A stretch of 30,216 nucleotides of DNA from Porphyromonadaceae bacterium UBA7042 (GTDB lineage Bacteria; Bacteroidota; Bacteroidia; Bacteroidales; Muribaculaceae). The stretch covers positions 40,095 to 70,310 of the forward strand of contig DLAR01000082.1 in NCBI GenBank assembly GCA_002494015.1, read 5' to 3'. Each line of letters opens with the position of its first letter. Positions within the stretch are counted from its first letter, which is position 1. Shown here piece after piece: positions 15,771 through 22,964 of the stretch. Below the pieces are notes generated by a model. It saw only the letters and a program-made list of their open reading frames with translations, ran no database searches and was not told the DNA's origin. Made by a program: the position numbers and the translations under genes.

Positions 15771-15782
15771 AATTTCATAACA

Positions 15783-16388
15783 ATGAACAATACAAATCAG
15801 TCTTTAAAGGATTTCCTTGACACAACAGGTTGTATCAAGAAGGGTATGATGGTTTCCATGCCGTTGATTCCGCAAATGGAAGTATATGGTTTTGTCGTCA
15901 TCGGCAAGCAAGAACAGGCAATTGAGATGTTCTGTTCGGCTATATTAGAGGGCAAATCCGACTGTATTCTGCCCCTTGGCCCAGTGGAGGTATATGGGGA
16001 CAGGGTATTATTTAAGAGTGTAGACAAGAATATGCCTAATCGACTTCCGATTTTCAGCGAGGTGAACAGACAAGAGGTTGCCCAACTGCCATTGTTGAAT
16101 CTGTATGTCCCGGCATTTGCGCTTGATAAAAATAAAAAGAGTATATATAGCTCGTATCAGCAGCAGAAAAAACAATATAAGGCACTGGAATTGCCTAATG
16201 TTGAATCGGTTGATGGAACATATGTGTATAATCTGTCCCCCGAAGATTATGTGTTTTCTTCTCATTCCATATTTAAGGGGGGAGGAGACGACTTTAGGGT
16301 TATATGCCGTCGCATCAATGGTGTAACCGGAGAGATATTATATGAAATATGTTCTTCTGACGATGTGTATCCCACAAAAGCAAAATAG
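15783..16388 (+). CDS. Protein of unknown function (201 residues), accessory cassette gene 2
   Basis: I do not recognise this protein. It is soluble with no signal peptide. The pattern of short strands (GMMVSMPLIPQMEVYGFVVI, VEVYGDRVLFKSVD) suggests a beta-rich N-terminal domain. A polar, lysine/glutamine-rich segment follows near residues 118-133 (DKNKKSIYSSYQQQKKQYK). A C-terminal beta segment ends near residue 195 (DDFRVICRRINGVTGEILYE). It is first in an operon: the next gene starts 5 bases after its stop, and the FtsZ-like gene follows 22 bases after that. Its codon use is A+T-rich like the rest of the cassette. It is probably a partner of one of those two proteins, judged from gene order alone. 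Confidence 0.8.
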   Translation: MNNTNQSLKDFLDTTGCIKKGMMVSMPLIPQMEVYGFVVIGKQEQAIEMFCSAILEGKSDCILPLGPVEVYGDRVLFKSVDKNMPNRLPIFSEVNRQEVAQLPLLNLYVPAFALDKNKKSIYSSYQQQKKQYKALELPNVESVDGTYVYNLSPEDYVFSSHSIFKGGGDDFRVICRRINGVTGEILYEICSSDDVYPTKAK

Positions 16389-16393
16389 GAGAG

Positions 16394-16783
16394 ATGGAAG
16401 AAAAATATACATTCCGACATTTGTCAGATGTATTCAAGTTTGGCAAGCATCGGGGGCGCACACTAAGCGATGTCCTTGATTTTGATTCGACATATATACT
16501 GTGGTGTCAGAAAGAGATCGAGGACTTTTTGTTGACAGATACTGTTTTGGATGAAATCCGGAGCGTATATCCCGATGTTATTCTCAATTACAGTGAAGAA
16601 GAAATCCTCGGGCAAAGTTACTCATCAGATATATTTTGTCCCGATGAGGATTATGATGAGGATGATTCGCCGACTTATCAACGATATAACGGGACATGGG
16701 CGCAGGATGAGTTTGGTTATAGTGACGATGATATCGACACTATATTTGATGGCAATCCTGAGGCTTGTTGGAACATTGATTAA
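16394..16783 (+). CDS. Small protein with ExoX-like C-terminal motif, accessory cassette gene 3
   Basis: The 129-residue protein begins with FKFGKHRGRTLSDVL (residues 14-28) followed by DSTYILWC (31-38). This matches the short 'FGKHKG...YLxW' module found at the C-terminus of exodeoxyribonuclease X-like exonucleases and as a free-standing domain in many Bacteroidota proteins. That module is thought to be a nucleic-acid or protein-binding accessory. The nuclease domain itself is absent. From residue about 65 the chain becomes very acidic (EEEILG, DEDYDEDD, DDDIDTIFDG), a composition seen in DNA mimics and in disordered tails. It starts 5 bases after the previous gene and ends 22 bases before the FtsZ-like gene, so all three are one transcript. 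Confidence 0.75.
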   Translation: MEEKYTFRHLSDVFKFGKHRGRTLSDVLDFDSTYILWCQKEIEDFLLTDTVLDEIRSVYPDVILNYSEEEILGQSYSSDIFCPDEDYDEDDSPTYQRYNGTWAQDEFGYSDDDIDTIFDGNPEACWNID

Positions 16784-16805
16784 CACATTAATACATAAAA
16801 GAGAA

Positions 16806-17597
16806 ATGAAAAAAGAAGAATCGTTTATACAAGTTTTGGGAATTGGTGAGTTCGGATTGCAGGTGGCTAACGAACTTAGACAAAAGGCTCCAATCATCAA
16901 TGTGAACATTTCAACTATGGAAATTTCAGGATGTAATGCCGTATGTAATCCTAATAAAATGCCGCATCTTGTCATGGGTATTGGTGAGATATTGCACAAT
17001 GCGCATGTTTTGATTGTAGTCGTTGATGCCGGGGACGCAATTTCGGTAAGTTATAGGGACTTTTATGTGCGTAATGCTCTTGAAAGGGGGATAAGTTGTT
17101 TAACTGTTTTTCGCTTTCAGTCAGAAGACGAGGCTAAATCATACCTGAAAATGTCAAGTTATGCCGCAAATGGGGCTATATTGGCGGTCTGTCCTGATGT
17201 AAATGAAACTAATGAGTCAGACATGCTTCGTGGAATGTTGTCAACGATTGAGACTGGAGAAATACATTTTAGCGAATCAGATTTTAGTAATTTGATCTGT
17301 GGCTCAGACTATTGTGCTTGGGGAGAAAGCCTGACATCAGCAGAAAAGGGCATTGCGGTTTCAGTATCTGAGGCAATGAGAGAAATCAAGACTGGCGAGG
17401 GTATCGTTCCGGCGATGCAAAGAGTCGGATGCTACATTTTTTTTGCGTTGCCAAAAGACATGGATAGCATTGGTCTTATAAGTTGTGCAAGAGCCGGCCT
17501 TAAAGAACTTGAGGATGTCGAAAATTTATGTTGGGATGTAGATATAAATGACAGTGAGGATATAAGCACTAAGATTTTTATGAGCTATCGAAAATAG
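16806..17597 (+). CDS. Degenerate FtsZ/tubulin-like protein, accessory cassette gene 4
   Basis: This 263-residue protein resembles a shortened FtsZ. Residues 8-20 (IQVLGIGEFGLQV) align with the FtsZ first strand and T1 loop (IKVIGVGGGG), and 31-59 with the following strand and loop. Residues 65-103 (NAHVLIVVVDAGDA, then ERGISCLTVFRF) align with the T4-loop strand and its helix, but the GGGTGTG signature is replaced by DAGDAIS. Residues 150-195 align with the T7-loop region: one aspartate (Asp159) is kept and the second is missing. Residues 208-262 (GCYIFFALPKDMD, LKELEDVENL, DISTKIFMSYRK) follow the FtsZ C-terminal domain. GTP binding and hydrolysis are probably lost. The ATG at 16806 was chosen because the upstream in-frame extension to 16551 is translated from inside gene 3 and resembles nothing. 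A role with cellular FtsZ is inference. Confidence 0.65.
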   Translation: MKKEESFIQVLGIGEFGLQVANELRQKAPIINVNISTMEISGCNAVCNPNKMPHLVMGIGEILHNAHVLIVVVDAGDAISVSYRDFYVRNALERGISCLTVFRFQSEDEAKSYLKMSSYAANGAILAVCPDVNETNESDMLRGMLSTIETGEIHFSESDFSNLICGSDYCAWGESLTSAEKGIAVSVSEAMREIKTGEGIVPAMQRVGCYIFFALPKDMDSIGLISCARAGLKELEDVENLCWDVDINDSEDISTKIFMSYRK

Positions 17598-17613
17598 GGG
17601 CGGTGTGATTGGA

Positions 17614-17645
17614 TTTGTCTTTGTCGGGGAATTTTAGTAAATTTG
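17614..17645 (+). promoter_or_regulatory. Promoter of parE
   Basis: TTTG at 17614-17617, a 20-base spacer and TAAATTTG at 17638-17645: a full match to the Bacteroidota consensus. Transcription should begin near 17651. An in-frame TTG at 17653 would then be almost leaderless, which favours the ATG at 17674 as the parE start. Confidence 0.8.
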
Positions 17646-17673
17646 CGGGAGATTGAGAAAATGTATCCCTACT

Positions 17674-19632
17674 ATGGCTATTGACGACAATTCACCACAA
17701 GATATGTTTGACCCGGAGCTGGTCGATGACCTGAACAGTGCCGAGCGTGACCCGAATTACAGCGAGGATGATATAAAGACCCTTGACTGGAAGGAGCACA
17801 TCCGGCGGCGACCGGGTATGTATATCGGCAAGCTGGGCGACGGTTCCAACTTTGATGACGGAATCTATGTGCTTATCAAAGAGGTGCTCGACAATGCTAT
17901 TGACGAGTTCATGATGGGTTTCGGCAAGCAGATTGCCGTGGATGTCGTCGAGGAGACGGTGACGGTGCGTGACTATGGCCGTGGCATTCCGCTTGGAAAG
18001 CTCGTGGATGCGTCATCAAAGATGAATACAGGCGGCAAGTATGACTCAAAGGCTTTTAAGAAGTCGGTGGGCTTGAACGGTGTGGGTATAAAGGCGGTGA
18101 ATGCGTTGTCGACAGAGTTTTTTATCTCCAGTATACGCGACGGTCAGAAAAAGAGTGTTCTTTACCGTTGCGGCGAAATCGTCGAGGAGAGCGACATCGT
18201 CCCGACCGACGAGCCGGGGGGAACGCTCGTGCGTTTCACGGCCGACCCGTCAATCTTCCGTGACTACCATTACCGAGACGAGTTCATCGTCCCGATGTTG
18301 AAGAATTATACATATCTCAACACCGGCCTTGCCATAGTTTTTAACGTGAAACGCTATATATCGCGAAACGGGTTGCTCGACCTGTTGCGCGACAATATGA
18401 CCAAGGAGCCTCTTTATCCTCCGATTCACCTGAAAGGAGAAGATATAGAACTCACGCTGACCCATATCGACCAGTATGGAGAGGAGTATTATACATTTGT
18501 CAACGGTCAGCATACCACTCAGGGCGGCACTCACCTGACGGCGTTCAAGGAGGCTGTGTCGCGCACGATGAAGGATTATTTTGACCGAAATTTCGAGTAT
18601 TCCGACATCCGCAACGGCATGGTTGCCGCGCTGTCAATCAAGGTTGAGGAGCCGGTATTCGAGTCACAGACCAAGACAAAGCTCGGTTCTCGCGACATGG
18701 GGCCTGACGGTCCGACTGTGGCGAAGTTTATCGGTGACTTTATAAAGAAAGAGCTTGACAACTACCTCCACCGCAATCTCGACGTCGCCGCAATCATTCT
18801 TAAAAAGGTGCAGGACAGCGAGCGGGAGCGCAAGGCGATGGCGGGTGTCACCAAACTCGCCCGCGAGAAAGCCAAGAAAGTTAATCTGCACAACAAAAAA
18901 CTGCTTGACTGCCGCGTTCATCTCAACGACTCTAAGGGTGACGAGGAGAAGAAGCTCGCGTCGTCGATATTCATCACCGAGGGAGACTCGGCAGCCGGGT
19001 CAATCACAAAAATCCGCAACGTGGAGACTCAGGCGGTGTTCTCGCTGCGAGGCAAGCCGAAAAACTCTTACGGCCTGACTCAGAAAATCGTATATGAAAA
19101 CGACGAGTTCAACCTGTTGCAGGCCGCGCTCAATATCGAGGAGGGAATCGACGGGTTGCGTTATAACAACGTGATAATCGCGACCGATGCCGATGTCGAC
19201 GGTATGCACATCCGCTTGCTGTTGTTGACATTTTTCCTCCAGTTCTTCCCTGACATGATCAAAAAGGGGCACCTTTATGTGTTGCAGACCCCGCTGTTCA
19301 GAGTGCGCAACCGCAAGACCTCGAAACGAGGGAGCAAATCGGGAGCCGGGAATGCGGAGACTTACTATTGCTACTCGGACGAGGAGCGTATCGCAGCCAT
19401 CAGCAAGCTGGGTGACAATGCCGAGATTACCCGATTCAAAGGTCTTGGCGAGATTTCGCCCGAGGAATTCCGTGGGTTTATAGGACCCGACATGCGCGTG
19501 GACCGCGTTGCGCTGCGCAAGGAGGATGCCGTGGCCGAGCTGCTGGAATTCTATATGGGTAAAAATACCCCTGACCGACAGAATTTTATCATTGAAAACC
19601 TTGTTGTCGAAGATGACTCGCAGATTTCCTGA
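17674..19632 (+). CDS. parE: DNA topoisomerase IV subunit B (ParE, type IIA topoisomerase ATPase subunit)
   Basis: This is the ATPase subunit of topoisomerase IV, which with ParC unlinks daughter chromosomes. It is 652 residues. The GHKL ATPase domain shows EVLDNAIDEF, VRDYGRGIPLG and NGVGIKAVNAL. The transducer has the QTKTKLGSRDMG region with the catalytic lysine. The TOPRIM domain has FITEGDSAAGSI and ATDADVDGMHIRLLLL with the metal-binding DxD. The end carries RFKGLGEISPEEFRGF. The lack of a GyrB insertion, the length and the neighbours coaD and an S41 protease (a known Bacteroidales order) favour ParE over GyrB. Its last 20 bases overlap coaD in another frame. It lies directly after the accessory cassette but has its own consensus promoter. 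Confidence 0.92.
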   Translation: MAIDDNSPQDMFDPELVDDLNSAERDPNYSEDDIKTLDWKEHIRRRPGMYIGKLGDGSNFDDGIYVLIKEVLDNAIDEFMMGFGKQIAVDVVEETVTVRDYGRGIPLGKLVDASSKMNTGGKYDSKAFKKSVGLNGVGIKAVNALSTEFFISSIRDGQKKSVLYRCGEIVEESDIVPTDEPGGTLVRFTADPSIFRDYHYRDEFIVPMLKNYTYLNTGLAIVFNVKRYISRNGLLDLLRDNMTKEPLYPPIHLKGEDIELTLTHIDQYGEEYYTFVNGQHTTQGGTHLTAFKEAVSRTMKDYFDRNFEYSDIRNGMVAALSIKVEEPVFESQTKTKLGSRDMGPDGPTVAKFIGDFIKKELDNYLHRNLDVAAIILKKVQDSERERKAMAGVTKLAREKAKKVNLHNKKLLDCRVHLNDSKGDEEKKLASSIFITEGDSAAGSITKIRNVETQAVFSLRGKPKNSYGLTQKIVYENDEFNLLQAALNIEEGIDGLRYNNVIIATDADVDGMHIRLLLLTFFLQFFPDMIKKGHLYVLQTPLFRVRNRKTSKRGSKSGAGNAETYYCYSDEERIAAISKLGDNAEITRFKGLGEISPEEFRGFIGPDMRVDRVALRKEDAVAELLEFYMGKNTPDRQNFIIENLVVEDDSQIS

Positions 19633-20083
19633 CGCAGATGAGCGCATAGCTTTGTTTCCCGGCAGTTTCAATCCGTTCACTCTCGGGCACAAGTCACTCG
19701 TTGACCGTGCGCTGCCGCTTTTTGACAAGGTGGTTATCGCTATCGGGTATAACAGCGAAAAATGTGCTGCCGATGATGCCGCGTTGACATCCCGTCTTGA
19801 AACTATCCGCGCCATCTATGCCGACGAGCCGCGTGTGGAGGTCACGTCCTATGCGGGCCTGACGGTCGACGCCTGCCGGGAATGCGGTGCCCGATGGATG
19901 TTGCGCGGGGTGCGGTCGGTGGCCGATTTTGAATATGAACGCACACTTGCCGATGTCAACCGCCGCATTTCGGGCATTGAGACTGTTATTCTTTACACGC
20001 TGCCCGAGTATGCGTCGATAAGTTCTTCAATAGTGAGGGAACTCGGGCGTTACGGATATGCCACCGGCGAATTTTTGCCATGA
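19613..20083 (+). CDS. coaD: Phosphopantetheine adenylyltransferase
   Basis: This enzyme transfers AMP from ATP to 4'-phosphopantetheine to give dephospho-CoA, the penultimate step of coenzyme A synthesis. The 156-residue protein is a complete nucleotidyltransferase fold. It has the ATP-binding FPGSFNPFTLGHKSLVD motif near residues 15-31, LRGVRSVADFEYE for substrate binding, and SISSSIVREL near the C-terminus. The ATG at 19613 is inside the parE reading frame, giving a 20-base overlap. A longer frame from 19508 would only read parE sequence out of frame. Overlap with parE implies co-transcription and translational coupling. Confidence 0.95.
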   Translation: MTRRFPDADERIALFPGSFNPFTLGHKSLVDRALPLFDKVVIAIGYNSEKCAADDAALTSRLETIRAIYADEPRVEVTSYAGLTVDACRECGARWMLRGVRSVADFEYERTLADVNRRISGIETVILYTLPEYASISSSIVRELGRYGYATGEFLP

Positions 20084-20147
20084 CAAGGTAACAGACCGAG
20101 GTGGTGAATCGTTATATTAATATAGTTTAAGGTTTGGGTTTAAAGTT

Positions 20148-20155
20148 TAAGTTTG
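20148..20155 (+). promoter_or_regulatory. Possible -7 box of the S41 protease gene
   Basis: TAAGTTTG at 20148-20155 fits TAnnTTTG and lies 69 bases before the protease ATG, in a 140-base gap after coaD. No good -33 element is at the right distance, although TTTG-rich repeats lie around 20126-20140. The assignment is weak. Confidence 0.3.
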
Positions 20156-20223
20156 CTGTTTGGGATTAAAGCTTGGACTCTCCTTTTCTTCACTTGACAC
20201 ACATCACGAACATATTTTGAATT

Positions 20224-21825
20224 ATGAAAAAAATATTATCGCTATTATTTGTCATCCCGGCCCTTTGGGCAACTGTGGCCGTGGCTCAGAGCCGCGAGAT
20301 GACGCCGGTGCGCAAATTGCAGTATGCCGAACAGATTATCGAGAATTTCTATGTCGACACCCCCGACACTACCAAGCTTGTCGAGGATGCCATCGTGGCG
20401 ATGCTCAAAGACCTTGACCCTCACTCGACCTATACCAACGCCGAGGAAACCCGCGAGCTTACCGAACCGCTCGAAGGGGGATTTTCGGGAATCGGCATCC
20501 GTTTTCAAGTCCTCAACGATACGCTGTCGGTTATCGAGGCTGTGTCGGGGGGGCCGTCGGAACAGGCCGGAATCATGGCCGGTGACAAAATCATAGCATG
20601 TAATGACACGGTGATAGCCGGGGTAAAGAAGAAAAACAGCCAGATTATGAAGATTCTGCGCGGTCCCCGCGGCACGGTGGCCAATCTCAAAGTAGTGCGC
20701 AAGAACACTCCCGAGCCGATTGATTTCCGCATTGTGCGCGAGGACATCCCCATCTATAGTGTCGATGCCGCGTTCATGATAGACAAAAATACCGGTTACA
20801 TCCGCATCGCCCGTTTTGCCGAATCAACAACCCGTGAGGTCGAGGATGCAATGAAGTCGTTGAAAAAGAACGGGATGAAAAACCTTATCATTGACCTTAC
20901 GGATAACGGCGGTGGTTATCTGCGTCCCTCTTATGAGATTTCCAACATGTTCCTGCGCAAAGGGGACAAGCTGGTCTACACCGAGTCGCCGCGTGCAGGC
21001 CGTCACGACTATGTGGCCGAGACTGACGGGACTTTCCTTGACGGCAAGGTGGTGCTGATGGTCAACCAGTTCTCGGCATCGGCATCTGAAATCCTGTCAG
21101 GGGCGATGCAGGATAACGACCGGGCGGCTATCGTGGGTCGTCGCACGTTTGGCAAGGGACTTGTGCAACGTCCTTTCCCGTTCCCTGACGGGTCGATGAT
21201 GCGCCTGACCGTTTCGCGCTACTATACCCCTTCGGGCCGCTGCATTCAGAAACCTTATGCCGACGGCGACGATGACAACTACCGTCATGACATGGACAAC
21301 CGTCTTGCTTCCGGGGAATTTATGAGTGCCGACAGCATTCATCTCAATGATTCGCTGTGTTATTACACGTTGCGCAACCGTCGTCCGGTCTATGGCGGAG
21401 GCGGTATCATGCCTGACCGATTTGTGGCGATTGACACGACGTTTTACACCACTTACTACCGAGACCTTGTGGCCAAGGGGATTGTCAACCGTTTCTGTTT
21501 CGACTATGTCGATGACAACCGGGCGGCATTGAAGAAAAAGTATAAGAATGCCGACAAGTTTATTGAAGGGTTCACTGTATCTGAAGACATGATGCAGGAT
21601 TTAATCGAATTCGGGGAGAAAGAAGGGGTTGAATACAATGCCGGGCAATATGCCGTTTCTGGCGGATATCTGACGACGGTTGTAAAGGCGCTTATCGGTC
21701 GCGATCTATATGATCAGGCGACTTACTTCCGTATCGCCAACAGTCTGAATCCGATTTATCGGGCGGCACTCGACTTGATAAACTCTGATGACGAGTATGG
21801 CAGGCTGCTGTCGGGTAAGAAATAG
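20224..21825 (+). CDS. S41-family C-terminal processing peptidase
   Basis: This periplasmic serine protease trims C-termini of envelope proteins. The 533-residue protein has a signal peptide (residues 1-21, ending AVAQ) and an N-terminal helical part. A PDZ domain spans about 85-160 (GFSGIGIRFQVLNDTLSVIE, GPSEQAGIMAGDKIIACND). The S41 catalytic core follows, with the Ser/Lys dyad at Ser286 in SASASEI and Lys311 in FGKGLVQ, and Asp297 between them. A C-terminal extension of about 150 residues (about 385-533) is typical of Bacteroidales homologues. It follows parE-coaD and ends at a strong terminator. Confidence 0.93.
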   Translation: MKKILSLLFVIPALWATVAVAQSREMTPVRKLQYAEQIIENFYVDTPDTTKLVEDAIVAMLKDLDPHSTYTNAEETRELTEPLEGGFSGIGIRFQVLNDTLSVIEAVSGGPSEQAGIMAGDKIIACNDTVIAGVKKKNSQIMKILRGPRGTVANLKVVRKNTPEPIDFRIVREDIPIYSVDAAFMIDKNTGYIRIARFAESTTREVEDAMKSLKKNGMKNLIIDLTDNGGGYLRPSYEISNMFLRKGDKLVYTESPRAGRHDYVAETDGTFLDGKVVLMVNQFSASASEILSGAMQDNDRAAIVGRRTFGKGLVQRPFPFPDGSMMRLTVSRYYTPSGRCIQKPYADGDDDNYRHDMDNRLASGEFMSADSIHLNDSLCYYTLRNRRPVYGGGGIMPDRFVAIDTTFYTTYYRDLVAKGIVNRFCFDYVDDNRAALKKKYKNADKFIEGFTVSEDMMQDLIEFGEKEGVEYNAGQYAVSGGYLTTVVKALIGRDLYDQATYFRIANSLNPIYRAALDLINSDDEYGRLLSGKK

Positions 21826-21846
21826 TGCAGATTAAGCGCGAAGTAG

Positions 21847-21888
21847 AATCTCCCCTTATGCGGCATATCGCATAAGGGGAGATTTTTG
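21847..21888 (+). terminator. Intrinsic terminator of the S41 protease gene
   Basis: A 16-bp perfect stem (21847-21862 with 21869-21884) with a 6-base loop is followed by TTTT to 21888. Confidence 0.92.
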
Positions 21889-22134
21889 TATTATTTAACG
21901 TTTATAAAGGACCGTGATAAAGGATGTTGTGTTTTGTACAATAAGGGTGGTTGGTCGCAGTTTCGTCCATGTTTTGGAAAGTGTTATATAATAAGGGGTT
22001 TCAGAATGGTTGGAGTAGGGGAGTCGTCGGAAGATTGTTTCTTATTGTAACAATTACAACAACGCGGTCGGCCTTATTGTAGATGGTATGAAAACTAAAA
22101 ACGTCAGATATAATGTTTTATAACATGTTTTTTA
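21889..22134. other. Upstream regulatory region of the xylose regulator
   Basis: The whole gap between the S41 gene and the Nudix regulator is about 370 bases. No gene was seen. It contains a 6-3-6 palindrome TTGTAA-CAA-TTACAA at 22045-22059. It also contains the left arm of the probable operator (22112-22122) and a self-complementary-looking TGTTTTATAACA stretch. The remainder is A+T-rich and unremarkable. Confidence 0.5.
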
Positions 22135-22157
22135 TTTGCGCTGTTGTATAAAACATT
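22112..22157. promoter_or_regulatory. Probable autoregulatory operator: 11-bp inverted repeat
   Basis: AATGTTTTATA at 22112-22122 and its exact complement TATAAAACATT at 22147-22157 form an 11-bp inverted repeat with centres 35 bases apart. The right arm lies between the -33 and -7 boxes of the regulator's promoter. A protein bound to both arms could loop or occlude the promoter. A third partial match (CATAAAAC at 22171) is near the transcription start. Confidence 0.6.
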
Positions 22158-22167
22158 TGTATATTTG
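22135..22167 (+). promoter_or_regulatory. Promoter of the xylose-uronate operon
   Basis: TTTG at 22135-22138, a 21-base spacer and TATATTTG at 22160-22167. The start point would be near 22173, so the leader is only 15 (GTG 22188) to 24 (ATG 22197) bases. Confidence 0.7.
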
Positions 22168-22196
22168 CAGCATAAAACTTACTTTAAGTGACTGAC

Positions 22197-22919
22197 ATGA
22201 ATACCTTATCGGCACCGTTGGCCAACAACCATATCTCAATAGACTGCGCTGTTATCGGATTTGACGGCGCAGAATTGAAGGTTTTGCTTGTCAAACGTAC
22301 CGGGAGCGAGGATGGCATGGAATATCACGACATGAAGTTACCCGGCAGCCTGATTTATCGTGACGAGGACCTTGACGATGCGGCATCGCGTGTGCTGACC
22401 GAGTTGACAGGTCTTGACGGCATAGGGCTGACGCAGTTCAAGGCTTATGGTTCAAATAACCGGACGAAGAACCCCCGCGACGTTTTGTGGCTTGAGAGGG
22501 CGCAGAAGGCTCATGTTGAGCGCATTGTCACCATTGCCTATTTTGCGCTCGTAAAACTTGACAAAGTGCTTGAGAAGGCGGTCGAGTCGTTCTCGGCAGT
22601 GTGGGTGCCGGTGGGATGCGTTGGCGAGCTTGCATTTGATCATAATCAGATTGTGGCCGATGCGATGGTAGCCATGGTCAGGGAGACAGAGAATAACCGC
22701 GAGCTGCTCTTTGACCTTCTTCCCAAGAAGTTTACCGCGTCGCAATTGCGCGCCTTGCACGAGTCGCTCTACGGCAAGCCGCTCGACGTGAGAAACTTTC
22801 ACAAGAAAATCGCCCAGATGCCCTATGTAGTCCCGCTTGACGAGCGGCAGAAAGGAGTCGCTCACAGGGCCGCGCGGTTCTATAAGTTTGACCGGAAACT
22901 GTACAATAATATACGCTAA
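22197..22919 (+). CDS. Nudix-fold transcriptional regulator (NrtR/AraR-type), probable xylose repressor
   Basis: The protein has a Nudix fold at about residues 10-145 and a winged-helix DNA-binding domain at the C-terminus (about 155-235, FTASQLRALHESLYGKPLDV and HKKIAQMPYVVPLDERQK). This NrtR-like layout is used in Bacteroidota by repressors of pentose use such as the arabinose regulator AraR. The Nudix box is degenerate: the catalytic RExxEE core reads RVLTEL, so it probably senses a ligand rather than hydrolysing one. The reading frame also has an in-frame GTG at 22188, which would add three residues; ATG 22197 is preferred. It is followed at 45 bases by xylB and probably represses its own operon through the inverted repeat at 22112-22157. 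The ligand is inferred to be xylose or a derivative. Confidence 0.85.
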   Translation: MNTLSAPLANNHISIDCAVIGFDGAELKVLLVKRTGSEDGMEYHDMKLPGSLIYRDEDLDDAASRVLTELTGLDGIGLTQFKAYGSNNRTKNPRDVLWLERAQKAHVERIVTIAYFALVKLDKVLEKAVESFSAVWVPVGCVGELAFDHNQIVADAMVAMVRETENNRELLFDLLPKKFTASQLRALHESLYGKPLDVRNFHKKIAQMPYVVPLDERQKGVAHRAARFYKFDRKLYNNIR

Positions 22920-22964
22920 GCATAATCACGATTATTTCACGCTTTTATTAACCAATATATAAAG

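Noticed and set aside
16551..16805. Upstream extension of the FtsZ-like frame within gene 3
   Set aside because: It reads gene 3 in another frame and gives a low-complexity basic/hydrophobic peptide; FtsZ similarity begins right after ATG 16806.
14121..17660. Mobile element borders or attachment sites around the A+T-rich cassette
   Set aside because: No integrase, transposase, tRNA gene, terminal inverted repeats or obvious direct repeats were seen at either edge; composition alone does not prove a mobile element.
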